Positions 1-10,954 of a stretch of 64,000 nucleotides of DNA are shown here, in pieces; positions within the stretch are counted from its first letter, which is position 1; each line of letters begins with the position of its first letter. The position numbers were made by a program, and so were the translations under genes. The DNA comes from Blakeslea trispora. Lineage: Eukaryota; Mucoromycota; Mucoromycetes; Mucorales; Choanephoraceae. The stretch covers positions 124,001 to 188,000 of the forward strand of contig JAIWNE010000010.1 in the NCBI GenBank assembly GCA_025331445.1, read 5' to 3'. Below the pieces are notes generated by a model. The model worked only from the letters and a program-made list of their open reading frames with translations. It had not been told where the DNA came from and did no database searches.

Positions 1-190
1 CGCTTAAAACGCGTTTGATGTCTTCTAAGAGGATTATAGTTTATTCTACAAATATGAGTAAAAAAAAAAAAGGAAAACCCAAGTTGCTTGTATTAGCTTA
101 TTTACAGAGAATGCTTTATGACGCATATGAAAAGCCGATGAGCAAATTAGTATAATTTTCATATGTGGGTATGTAGGAATATATCAAATA
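1..190. other. window edge, 3' flank of wc-1
   Basis: AT-rich sequence with an A-run at 60-71 follows the wc-1 stop. No gene is seen. Confidence 0.5.
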
Positions 191-2542
191 TTATTTTTTG
201 CCTTGCGCACTTAATGACTTGGCATATCTCAAGCCACAGGCATTACAGAGTTCTTTTGGTCCATTGGGACCCTTGCGCCATTCTGGGGAATCCTTGCGTT
301 GGCATTTAGCACACATTTTAGGAAGATCGCTCGATTTAGATTTCTTCTAAGAAATAAAGTAAATATAGGCACTTCATGTCATAAGCATATGCTATTTTTT
401 CTTTCTTTACCTTTCTTCTTTGCTTGTTGGGGTTTATGTATTTATCAAGTTGCTCTCTTAGACGTTTGTTCGATTGCTGTAGTTGATGTAATTCGTACTG
501 CCAATTTGTACTTCTAAACGTCGATAGTTCTGCAAAGATATTCTCGCCTTCTGCTTCATTAAGGTTTTTGACATCTGGTTCAATACCAAGAGGTAAAGAA
601 TCTTGATTCTGGTCAAATGGTATAGCTTTTACTTGAAGTAATGCAAAAGAAGGTTTTCCAGAACTGTATATCGCATCACCAGGATAAAATGTACTAAGCA
701 CACGGACGTATGTTCCCTTGGCATTTAGAATAGTATGTGGCACTCTTACAATACCACCATCTTTCACTATCTCTAGGGCTTTGGTAATATCAGTAATCGC
801 ATTGTTTTCGGCATACTGATAGATTGATTCTTGCTCTAGTGAATCCGAGGTAAACCCTACTACCTCTTTGCACGTGGGCGTCACGTAGAGATATAACCCA
901 GCTAAACTTAATTTGGCCCAGTATTCCAAATCTGATTCGATGGTGTTTGACAAGGAAGGTGTAATCTGATGGCTCATCAAAGAGTAGACAGAGCGTTCTC
1001 GGCCAGACAATACAAGGCATTTGCGGCCTTTACTTTGGTCCATATGTAGTTTGCCTCTACAGTCAATCCAAATGTAACCTGAATCCTTGCGTCTGATACG
1101 GAAAAGTAGATTGATCGCCTTTTCAGGATTTGTTGTTGTTTCTTTAATTTCACGCATGACAGGAATAATATCGGAAGGATGGCAAATAGAACTCAACAGG
1201 TTTCCAACAAGTTCTTTTGGCTCGTATTCCAGCATATGCTTGCTTGCCTGCGATGCATACAAGAACACACCTTTGAGAGACAAGACATGAACAAAATCAC
1301 AACTCTGGTCCAGTAAGACTTTGTTCCATTCCTTTAGAAGTTGTTGTTCGTTATTATTGCCGTTCAGACTGCTTAGACTCTCAAAGTCTATCTGTGATGG
1401 ATCTAACAGACCAATAATGTCCGCGTTTTGTACAACTGAGTTATGTTCGGGTTGACTTTTTGTAGAGCTGGTATTACTATTGCTATGATAATTATTAGTT
1501 GGTAGTTCTCGAAAATACTCATCCATCACAGATGAAGAATCTAACAAAAGTTTATTGTTACCTAGATACCGTACAAATTATCAACTTACAGTTACAATCA
1601 TGTTTGTTATTGATTTACTTACGTTGTGGAATCGTGCGGGGTACGCTCATGGGTTGGTGGTAATTTATAAGATAGGTGCCATCTAAATCAATCAGACAAG
1701 GTCAATTTCATGTTTTTCCCTGACACGTTTATTGTTGAATCCTCAATAGTATGAATTACCTTTCATTTTTTCGAGGATTGAATTGGGCTGTTCCACCAAA
1801 TCTACCTGCAGTCCCACAAAATAATCTACTTGGCCATCGTCACCAAAAGTTGGTACCACGGTTACCAAATTAACAAAGGGCTACAAAAAGAGAAAATGAG
1901 AATTCGTCATAGTTTCCCATATTTGTCTTGGAAGGGTGAGGGAGAAAATTTACCTGTCCGCCTTTTCGATAATTGATGATACTAGCTTGGTGTTCTTTAC
2001 CCAAATTTAGTTGAGCCTTCAAGTGATAAACAGCTTGATTGTCTGTATGTTGACGTCTGGAACCACATGTTACTTGACCATCTGGACTCTGTAAAAACCG
2101 ACAATTCTTGCCTATGATCTCTTCATTTTTGTAGCCTGTCAGACGCTCAAATGCAGGAGAGGAGTAAACGACAGGACAGTCATATCCTCTAGCATCAGAC
2201 ACAACAAACGAACAAGAGAGGTCGATTGGGCCTAACTGGATTTGAGGATTGGGTCTATGAACAAATGAGACACTGCGCAAAATCTGATAGAATAAGTAGG
2301 GGGGGGGGTTGAAACTACCTGTGGATCAACTTTGACAGAATCTGAATCATATCAAATCCGGTGTTTGAATAGACGCCTGCCAATGCATTGCTGGTAGGTG
2401 ATGCTGGTCGGTTGTTAGGTGGTAGTTCGTTTAATGTATTGCTGTTATGCGGTATTCTGTTGAAATCTGCATCTTCGTTACTGTAAGGCAAATACGAATT
2501 ATCTGAAAAATTAGGTAAATAAGACGCTGAGGAATTATTCAT
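191..2542 (-). CDS. wc-1: White Collar 1-type blue-light photoreceptor and GATA transcription factor
   Basis: Six exons (2542-2319, 2272-1954, 1880-1760, 1682-1623, 1561-411, 346-191) join in frame to about 676 residues. The N-terminal LOV/PAS domain carries the flavin-reactive motif GKNCRFLQ, whose Cys forms the light adduct, followed by the extra loop typical of fungal White Collar LOV domains. Two further PAS-like regions follow (around [16 protein letters not shown] and [16 protein letters not shown]). A basic stretch (NKQRRK-KKSKSS) leads into a C-terminal GATA zinc finger, CAKC-x17-CNAC, ending in AQGKK. In fungi WC-1 pairs with WC-2 in the nucleus to drive light-induced genes. The protein is much shorter than Neurospora WC-1 because it lacks the long Gln-rich flanks. 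Mucorales usually hold several WC-1 paralogues (wcoA/B/C, madA, mcwc-1) and I cannot say which this is. The start is the first ATG in frame; a further in-frame TTG lies upstream. Confidence 0.93.
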
Positions 2543-2885
2543 CGTAAAGAAGTAGAGCAGAAACAAGAAAAGAAGTTAAAAAAAGAGTGTGAAAAAAAGT
2601 TAAACTTCGACTTTTATTCTTATGCTTACTCGTAAGCGTTTTATACGTTTTTTTTTTCTTCTATCATATTCTTCCATTTTCCGATCTAAACGTCCAATTG
2701 GAAAAATTTTGCAGCAGTGGCCATCCAAATCGGGAAAACACCTCCCCATGTCTTTTCGTAATTACACCATGAACACGTAAAATCAGTAATACCAAAGAGA
2801 AGAAAATGGCCAACTTTAAAAAGCGCCTTTTTGTTGAAACGGAAACTTTGTCATATTTGGTTATTTTTATTCAATTTTTTTTTTA
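2543..2885. promoter_or_regulatory. shared divergent promoter of wc-1 and the ankyrin gene
   Basis: This 343 bp gap separates two divergent start codons. It is AT-rich with T runs near 2648-2660 and 2870-2884. The T run just before the ankyrin ATG and the A-rich leader of wc-1 are typical of fungal 5' leaders. I see no convincing TATA box. Shared light control is possible but is inference only. Confidence 0.5.
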
Positions 2886-3981
2886 ATGCAAAAGTACATA
2901 AAGACTATTGAAACTGAAGACGTGTCAACAGTTGACCAGAACGAGCTAAAGCAAGTACTGTATGAAAAAGACGAACACGGCGATACACTGCTTCATTTTG
3001 CCTCGCGTGCTCATAACTTGCCTGCTGTACGTCTGCTAGTTGATCTCGGTGCTGATCGTGAAGCTATGAACGAACACGGTAGAAGACCTATTCACGAAGC
3101 AATAGACTCTGTTGAATGTCTATCCTATCTTATAAAAACATGCGGCGTTGATACGAATGCAATGAAAAGAGGTGATTGGACGCCTATTATGATTGCAGGT
3201 AAGGTGAAGGAATAGTCCCTTTTGGCAATCTATTCACCATGCTACCTTAGCTACAAAGGGGCATATGGATATCCTTAGACTGCTAGTTGAATCAGGTTCA
3301 TTGTTGAAAAGAACGACTCGAGATGGTAGAACTCCTCTGTATTTAGCAGTTCAAGAAGGCCATCTTGAGGCATCCAAGTTTTTAACTGACCAATATCCAG
3401 ATGCCATCACACAAGCAACAAACTCTGGAAGACTGCCTATTCAGGCTGCTGCTGCCTTATCGCACACAGACAAAGCCTTTGAACTAACAAATTACCTACT
3501 TTCACATGCAACTGTGTCCTTGTCTACCCTACTGTCACATCGAGATAATTCGGGCCGAAATGTAGTATTGGATGCGGTGGTTGCACAAAACCTGCCATTA
3601 TTAGAATACTTGTTGCTTGAAGCAAATGCAGATGCCAATGATTCAGATTCTCTTGGTAGAAGAATGGTTCATCATGCTGCTATGATGGGTCATTTGGATG
3701 TTCTGGAAGCGCTGAATAAATGGAATGCTATCTCTGACTGGAATATTGTTGATGACTGGGACCATTGGACGCCACTAATGCATGCAGCCAGACAAGGCCA
3801 TGAACAGGTTGTAGAGTATCTCATCAATACAATGCATGTTGACTCGACTATCAAGGACAAACAACAAAGAACAGCTAAAGATATCGGTAAGTTGTACTTG
3901 AAGAATTCTTGCAAATCATCTAATGCTTGTTTCATAGCCTCTTTATGGCAGCATACCACTGTTGTGAAGCTTCTTTCTTAA
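2886..3981 (+). CDS. ankyrin-repeat protein
   Basis: Three exons (2886-3198, 3251-3886, 3938-3981) give about 330 residues consisting almost entirely of ankyrin repeats. Clear repeat cores are GDTLLHFASRAHNLPAVRLL, GRRPIHEAI, DGRTPLYLAVQEGHLEASKF, GRRMVHHAAMMGHLDVLEAL and WTPLMHAARQGHEQVVEYL. The last short exon finishes the C-terminal repeat (TVVKLLS). No catalytic, membrane or targeting segment is visible, so it is probably a soluble protein-binding scaffold. Ankyrin proteins of this form are too general to assign an orthologue. It is transcribed divergently from wc-1 with 343 bp between the start codons, and converges on GNA1 downstream. Confidence 0.85.
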
Positions 3982-4356
3982 TAAAAAAAATTCATTGTTA
4001 AGTCAAAAAGCAGAATTGGTTGATTTTTTGGATATTGTTGTTGTTAACCCTTAGTGATTAATTTACAATGTATCATTTCTAATGCAACTCAGAAGAGCTC
4101 AACGTAGGATGGATGGTCATAAACATATATGTGTACGTATGCATTGTAAACACATACATCATCTAATTAATTCCACCATCTATGCGCGTTTTTGTGTAAT
4201 AGTACTGTCACAACACATGCAATTAATTTGATTGTTTACCTTTAGCTTGACGTATCTTTTTTTTTTTTTTGCAAGTATTTATCAGACAACATGTTTATTT
4301 TTTGAAGGTAAAAGGGTATAACTCTATGATAAGAAAAAAAAATGATATATTCAATT
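3982..4356. other. convergent 3' intergenic region
   Basis: This 375 bp gap lies between the stop codons of the ankyrin gene and GNA1. It holds an AATAAA-like signal straight after the ankyrin stop and A/T homopolymers around 4258-4271. I see no gene in it. Confidence 0.6.
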
Positions 4357-4973
4357 TTATAGGCTAGGTTTTCCTGTTGGCTGAGGAATATACCAAGCCA
4401 TTTGGCTTTCTTTGGGAACAAAACCACACTTTTCATAAAAGGGAATGTTCTTAACAGCGCAGTCTAAAATCACCTTGTAACATCCATTCATTTGTCCAAT
4501 ATGCTTTAATGCTTGAATGATACGGAGACCCAATTTCTTGCCTTGATGTGAAGCGTCGACAGCAATATCCTCAATGTGGCCCACGCGACCATTTTTATGA
4601 ACAAATTTGTGTTCAATCAAGATGGTTCCAGTAGCAGCAATACGGTTGTTCTTCTCATCTGTGATGGTTACTGTGAAATCTATTTGCATGTCAGTATCTA
4701 CTGAAAAGAACAACACATTGAGTATTTTTACTTACAAGTATCGTTATGCTTTCGCATAAAACGGAACTGAGTATCCCAGCTTTCGCGTGTATGAGCTCCA
4801 ACCTCTGTTAATACCGACAATATATCAAGATAGCCTCTATCGAAATCGTTTGATCTAAGAGGATTAAGCTTGTAGCCATTAGGCAGGCTGGATTGAACTT
4901 CTTTAGAGAGAAACTGATCCTCGAATAAATAGTCTTCGTTTAAGCAGAGAGTTTGAATTGCAGTGGTGTTCAT
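4357..4973 (-). CDS. GNA1: glucosamine-6-phosphate N-acetyltransferase
   Basis: Two exons (4973-4736 and 4700-4357) separated by a 35 nt intron encode about 193 residues, slightly longer than yeast Gna1. The GNAT fold is clear: the acetyl-CoA binding signature EDIAVDASHQGKKLGLRII (Q/R-x-x-G-x-G/A type) and the C-terminal strand FYEKCGFVPKE. The enzyme transfers acetyl from acetyl-CoA to glucosamine-6-phosphate in the cytosol, the second committed step to UDP-GlcNAc and so to chitin, N-glycans and GPI anchors. The N-terminus (residues 1-80) contains NGYKLNPLRSNDFDRGYLDILSVLTEVG, typical of this family. The promoter has a TATA-like box and an inverted pair of CCGCGG sites (see separate entries). 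Confidence 0.93.
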
Positions 4974-5047
4974 TCTGTTGTAGTGATAGATGAGAGAAAG
5001 AATAAATCAATAACGATAAATGTTTTTAAAATTAAAACGATACTTGG

Positions 5048-5055
5048 TATTTATA
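5048..5055 (-). promoter_or_regulatory. TATA-like box of GNA1
   Basis: On the minus strand this reads TATAAATA, 75 nt upstream of the GNA1 start codon, at a usual distance for a fungal TATA element. Confidence 0.5.
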
Positions 5056-5073
5056 GGTACGAAGAAAGGAGGT

Positions 5074-5180
5074 TCCGCGGGAATAGAAATATCAAGATTT
5101 TCCTCGGAAAGCGACTTATTTTTAGTAAATTATTAATAGACCCTACAAAAATTAAAAAAAGCATCATAAAATCCCGCGGA
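5074..5180. promoter_or_regulatory. inverted pair of TCCCGCGGA sites upstream of GNA1
   Basis: TCCGCGGGA at 5074-5082 and its exact reverse complement TCCCGCGGA at 5172-5180 lie in the GNA1 promoter, the first about 20 bp upstream of the TATA-like box. Both are GC-only cores in a very AT-rich stretch. They look like binding sites for a zinc-cluster type regulator; that role is inference. Confidence 0.4.
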
Positions 5181-5244
5181 TATATCAGTTCTTTCTAAAC
5201 ATGTGTAAGCTAATAAATTGCTAACGTGTGCATTTGCTCTATTT

Positions 5245-8200
5245 TTATTGTACAAATCTACGTGCAGTAGTGTTTTTTTGCAGTTTCAAGTAAAACACAT
5301 TCTGGAGGTCTGGCCTCCTTGGGTGTGTTTGGCAACCGTAAATGCATATATCCTGCGTTGTATTTGATGCATAATGAGTTAGACGTATTTGCTCGCCTGG
5401 AATAATTTGCACAAGATCGCCCTGATAAGAAAATGTTAGGATTTCCATACTGCATATTCAGTTCGTGCTTACTGTATCAACATAGCGTATTTCAATGAAC
5501 TGAGGATCAAATGCTATAATATACGGGTGCTGATACACGATATATTCAGGAGTGCCCTCCCATTCGCAAAGTAACGGTAACCTATATCAATATTTATCAT
5601 TAAGCATGTACCGAACATAAGCAGACACGAAGAAAAATACATACTTTTGTGGACCTCTCTGAATCAGCGATCCATTGCGATTATTCACGTAAAATGCAAA
5701 CTTGCTATAGCACAAAAGAAATTTGTCATGTACTCGATACATAGCAATAGGCTTGACAGATTCTGCTTGTCGGTGAACAAAATTAAACTGAGGGTCCATT
5801 TTGTCGGGTATATCTCTTCCTCCTACACTAAGGTTTTCAGGATCAATGATTTCAAATCCCTTTGCACAAACAACTAGCAGTTTTGACTTTAAGAACTGAA
5901 TATTGCTCGACTCAGCTCCTACGTAGAACTCCTAATTCATACGCACATTTAATTTGCATACTACCTCTGATGTATTAAGCAACGACTTACTTTATACTTC
6001 TTAAACCAAGCATGACTTAATCTACTGCCCATCATAAACCCAGCTTTTGGTACGATATATTTCTGATTCCTTGGATCGCGTAAATCATACAGAGGTTCCA
6101 GTGCTGTAAATACACTTGACGTATTCTTTTTCTTTTTGTAGATCAGCAAGTCTCTATTATTACAAACGCCAGCCTGAAAATAATAAACATGCTGTGCCAA
6201 TTCCTGTCCCAGACGTTCGAATGGTTTCCCTGATGTGTTTACCGAATCCAATGAATCTAACGGATAAGCCTTCAAGGTTTTGTCTTTACTCGTGTAACAT
6301 ACGATTGTCAATAGGGTTCTCTTTTTTCATACATCCTTTTAGCTCTCCTTGTTAATTTTAATCTTACCTGCTAATACAATCAAGATATGATATTTCTCAA
6401 GAATGGAGATTTGCATCACGTTTTCAGTTGATAGTACCTTCTTAATTGCATTGTTCTTGATAGTTATGATGTAAACACCGGTGTCCGTTCCAACAACTAG
6501 CTTCTTCTCATCATGTATATTGATGAAAGGCTCAGTACATGTCACCTTTGCTTGCTTTGACGTGTTGGCTGCTACATAGCTGAAGTGTGTGTCATCTATA
6601 GATACAGTTTCAAATGCATCGTCACCCGTTCTTTTTTTGAGAGAAGCTTTAGCTTCCTCAATAGCTGTTAGCCACTTTTGCTTTTCATCTGGTGTACACA
6701 TGAAAGTATATGTTCCTCCACGTTGACCGAGGTGTTGGAATGTAAATGGCACAAGGAGAGGTGCTTGATGATATGATCTCAAACTGGAGGAGGTAGATGA
6801 ATGAGCAAGCTTTGCAGCCATTTGATTGATGTAAACCATCTGAAGTGGTATAGGCCTTTTCCATACACGATATTCCTCAACGGCATTAGCTGTGGAGGAT
6901 TTTCTTGGCTTGGTAAGTAGCATCAAGTGATCAAAGATGAAGATGCGAATTTCTGATTTTTCAGACACCTCAGCGATACCACCACTGCGACGCTTGATAT
7001 CGCCTTGATAATATAGTTTTCGATGGGGATCAGTCAAGCGAAGGTCTTGATACTCATCTGGCTTGAATCGAATGCTATCATGAATCTCCAAAATCTGAAC
7101 TCGTTTTTTGAAAATGTCGGCTAGTGTATCTGATTTACTAGCTACTTTTTTGACCATATCAAGGCATTTCGATAGATAAGCATGATCTGGATGATTCGTC
7201 TCTGTGTTTTTCAAGATGGCATCCAACAATAACGGATAACGCTGCAAGCGTGTTACTGGATTCAGCAAAAAATGACGAAATGCAAGTCGCCGCATACGCT
7301 TGCTCTTTTCAACTTGGACAATAAATTTTTCAAAATTTGGATTACTTCTTGCTTCTTCTTTGACAAGGTATTCTGCAAGCGATACATGTGGACAGTAGCG
7401 AGTGAAGGGGTCCTCGAAATATGCATAGTGTTTGATAAGAACGTCTCCGATCATAGGGATACATGCATGTTTATGCTGTTGTTGAAGGTCCAAAAGATCG
7501 TTGAACAAGGCTGTGCTTACTTCCAGTAATTGTTTGTAATTACCAAATACTTCACGTACAAATTCTTCACGTCTCCTAGAAGATAAAATGATACTTGCTT
7601 TCTCGCGCAAAGGTTTTATAATGAGTTCTGACAAAGTCTCGAGATCTTTCTTGTAAATCTCTTCAGAATAAATGATTTCGTTCATTGCTTCTTGTCTTGC
7701 AATTTCTTTTTTGGAAAGCATCTTTAGTAATTCTTTAGGTACTTTTTGCGCCCATGCCATATGTAATGTAGTATTTTTTTGATGATTTTCGGAGCTTGTA
7801 GGTCGATGTTGCAAAACAGGCGAAGCAACAGATTGTGTAGAATCTTGTATGCCATATTCAAACTCAAATAGATCAGGCTTATTTGAGCATCGAGGTGCAT
7901 AACATCCACCTTTTCCTGGCAAGCAATTGTAAGTATAGCACTCCAAAAGGCTGGTGAAGAGTCCCGAAGGCACTTCCTCGTTATCTTCATGTAAAGTATA
8001 GTATTCATCGGGTGAATTGAAGAATGTAGATTGAATGATTGATTTCTGAGAATAACGTATTGGGTCAAAAAGTGAAGGAGTCGCCTTCATAAGCGCATTA
8101 GCAATTGTAACACAATAAGCTTCAGGAAGGCCGTCAAGTAAGTACTGAAGAATTTTCTTTGTGTTATCGGAAAGAAGTAAAAGGAAATTAGACACAAAAA

Positions 8201-9108
8201 CTGTTAATCTTTTTTTAAATTATTGACAACATGTCACTTACAACTGCCTCTTGGCCTGTGAATGATTCTGGATATTCATTAGCACAAAACAACTCTCGTA
8301 CATGCTCCAAACTTCGAATGCGTCTATTAAATGCCTTTGCTAGCACAGACATATTAGCATAAGCAGGTGATACTGAAACAATAGGTGGTGTATAGGAAGG
8401 AGAAACTATTGAAGAGGAGGAGCTTCTAGCAGGTGTTGTAATTATTGTTGGTTTTGTAGTTAGCGAGTAAGCAGATTGACGCGATTCAGAAAAAGATGCA
8501 CTACTGTGTTTATGGCTCACAAGCGTAATGGATGAAGAGCGACTAGTAGATGAACTGTCATCATATTCATCATAAGCAAGTGTTTTTTCTTGAAGCCTTT
8601 GGCTGTCTGTCAAGTAAGTGTTTACGTAGTCAAGTTTTGTCTGTGTAGCAAAAAAATCTGTGTTACTCTTCTCCGGTTCCACAAGGATAGTAGACGTCGA
8701 TCGTGGTGATCTGAGCGTGGCTCTAAGTGGTGGCGTGGGTGGTGTACTGCGATATGAATGATAAGAAGGTGATGAATACGCATGGCAAGGTGGTCCAGGA
8801 AATCGAGTATAAGCATTATGTGTACTTTCATTCCGCTTATTCTATTTCAAGTTAATCATATTAGTTTGTAAATCTTGACGACAAGCACACAAAACTTTCA
8901 AAGACAAAGAAGCACTCACCAGATATTGATGCGAATGAATTGTGTTTGATCTTGATGCTTGCGATGGCGGTTTTTGTGGTGCTTGTAATGAGCTTGATCT
9001 TATGGGTGTAGCAACACCACCTTGCCGATCTAGTTCAGTGATATAAGAATCGACATCATTGGTAAGTGCACCTAAATTGTTACGCGGGTTGCTAGACAAT
9101 TCAGACAT
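5245..9108 (-). CDS. Rom2-type Rho1 guanine-nucleotide exchange factor (DEP-DH-PH-CNH)
   Basis: A multi-exon gene starts at ATG 9108, with exons through 8842-8242 and 8144 to about 6371, then several CNH exons down to the stop at 5245. In order it has a Ser/Pro-rich N-terminus with RSTPPTPPLR, a DEP domain (SFTGQEAV then YLLDGLPEAYCVTIANALMK), a conserved Cys patch (LPGKGGCYAPRCSNKPDLFE), a DH domain (QEAMNEIIYSEEIYKKDLETL through HFLLNPVTRLQRYPLLLDAI), a PH domain (IRIFIFDHLMLL, ending KQKWLTAIEEAK) and a C-terminal CNH (citron homology) domain with LADKTLKAYPLDSLD. This order matches fungal Rom1/Rom2 proteins, which load GTP onto Rho1 at the plasma membrane to drive glucan synthesis and the cell-wall integrity MAPK pathway. 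The DEP and CNH splice choices were made on frame and homology. Confidence 0.92.
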
Positions 9109-10737
9109 TTTAATTGAGAAATATCATTCAAAGGATGCTATAAGTGTAAAAGCAATATAAGCAAAATAGTTGAAATGTAAGAAGAGAAAGGGAGGAAAGG
9201 AAAAGACACAAAGTGCATAAAGAATTATGGTTTCGTGACTGCTGGCAAGTGGACGTGCCTCCTCCAAAAAAAGAACACAAAAAAACATAGTCAAAGCCTG
9301 ATTTGATAGATTTCTAAGACCTCATGTGGATTGTTTCTGGTTCTTCCAAAGATTAGTTGAAAAAGGTGTTTCTTTAAAAGTGAAAATTAATAAACATGTT
9401 GTTAAGAAGCGTTCCATTTATTCTCTACGAACTAAGTTGTTCAAATAACAATTTGTTACCGATAAGCAACAACAAACACAAATAGAAGTGATATGAAGAA
9501 AACATATGCAATCAACTCACTAGAAAAGAGGAATATGTATAGGTCTTATAATCTCCAGTTTTATTATTACTTTAACAAATTAAAAAAAAAAGCCTATTTC
9601 AAGTTCATTGCTCGACATCTTTGATTCAGCTCGTGACTCAACACTGTATGTTGGTGTATAATTGCCCTATAGTCAATAAGACTTATAGCTTAAAACCTCG
9701 TCATTTACCTATAGATTAGATCCACAATGGCAAATAATAAATAGACTCCAAGTCAATTTTCTGGTCCATCAAACTCTTTCAGATCTTCAATATAAATGTA
9801 GTGAGTGTAAAGTGCAAGTGCGTGCTGTGTCTAGCTGTGCTGATGCTATAGGAAACCGTATGAGATAACCTCTCATCCCCGCTTCACCAAGGTTGAGCAA
9901 ATCTTTTTCTTTAATGAGCTTTTCTTTATCGCATTGTTTTGTTTGTGTTCTCATTTTCAAGTGTCAAAACACAACACTGTCTTTTTAAATTTAGTACAAT
10001 AGTGCGCAGATCAATTAGCAATATTACGTTTAGTTTTGAATGATATAAAAGACCTAATTAATTTTTCTTTGATAAAGCTCATCAAGCGTTTGCTTTGCTT
10101 CAATCATTTGATTTAGATATTAAGCAACTTTAATTTCTTGTTGCTTTATAGTGTTACGCAAAGGAAAACTTTCTTTTCGCTTCTCTGGATCCAAATTTGT
10201 ATTTCCTGTTTAGACATCTGCTTCGTTTGACATACTATTCTGATCTTCTGTTACATGTCAATTAAATACAGACAGTTTTTGCAAGTCCAACATGACTTTC
10301 TTTCAAGATGCTATATGGTTTCTTTGAAATGTTTCCTACCAAAACGACCTTATTGACTTTTATCTTACTCTTATAGAATTTGGGTCGTTCTAGGATACAT
10401 ATACATAGCTTCCTATTCAGTGTTGTTTGAATCTCCCTTGATACTGTATTATATCATTGTCTTGCTGAATAATGTTAGAGCACTTTCCAAGTTATATCTT
10501 TCTAGTAGCCCAAGAAAGAAATAGAATCAATGCCAAATCAGTGACAGGTAAAAAAAAAAAATTGCAAGGTCTACAAGAACAAATTTCAACTGTGTAGTCT
10601 GTTCGGTACACATTCAAGATACATGAAAACCATAGTCTATGTTGACTTTAAATAGGTTGCACCAGACAGGTTCTGGAATACTCTTTTTTCTCCGCCAGTT
10701 TGAACTCCTTACAATTAGCGCCAAGGGCTCAGCTATA
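9109..10737. other. 1.6 kb intergenic region upstream of the RhoGEF gene
   Basis: This AT-rich stretch holds the RhoGEF promoter and the 5' side of the Gag-like gene. I see only short ORFs, no tRNA-like B box and no terminal repeats that would mark a retrotransposon LTR around the downstream Gag-like gene. Confidence 0.5.
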
Positions 10738-10894
10738 CATGAAGACATTAGATCAGCACTATAGGCTTAAGCAAAAGTATGATTTACAGAAGTATCTCCA
10801 TTGCCTCGCTTTACCAATACATGTCAAACGTCTCATTCTAGTACCAAAACAATCAAACTCAGCTATTCGAATCTCAGCAGAAGTCAAACGCTAA
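10738..10894 (+). CDS. short upstream ORF of the Gag-like gene
   Basis: A 51-codon ORF (beginning MKTLDQHYRLKQKYDLQKYL, ending ISAEVKR) stops 60 bp before the ATG of the Gag-protease-like gene. It is rich in Lys, Leu and His and matches nothing I recognise. It could be an upstream regulatory ORF, a 5' exon joined by an intron I cannot place, or chance. The open frame also extends upstream without an ATG. Confidence 0.25.
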
Positions 10895-10954
10895 AGTTTG
10901 GTGCATTTCGTGTGTTTTTCCTTTTTCTTTACTTTGAATAGTCAGTTGAAGACA

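Noticed and set aside
9109..10700. Search for LTRs or tRNA around the Gag-like gene
   Set aside because: No direct terminal repeats, primer-binding site or tRNA could be recognised by eye.
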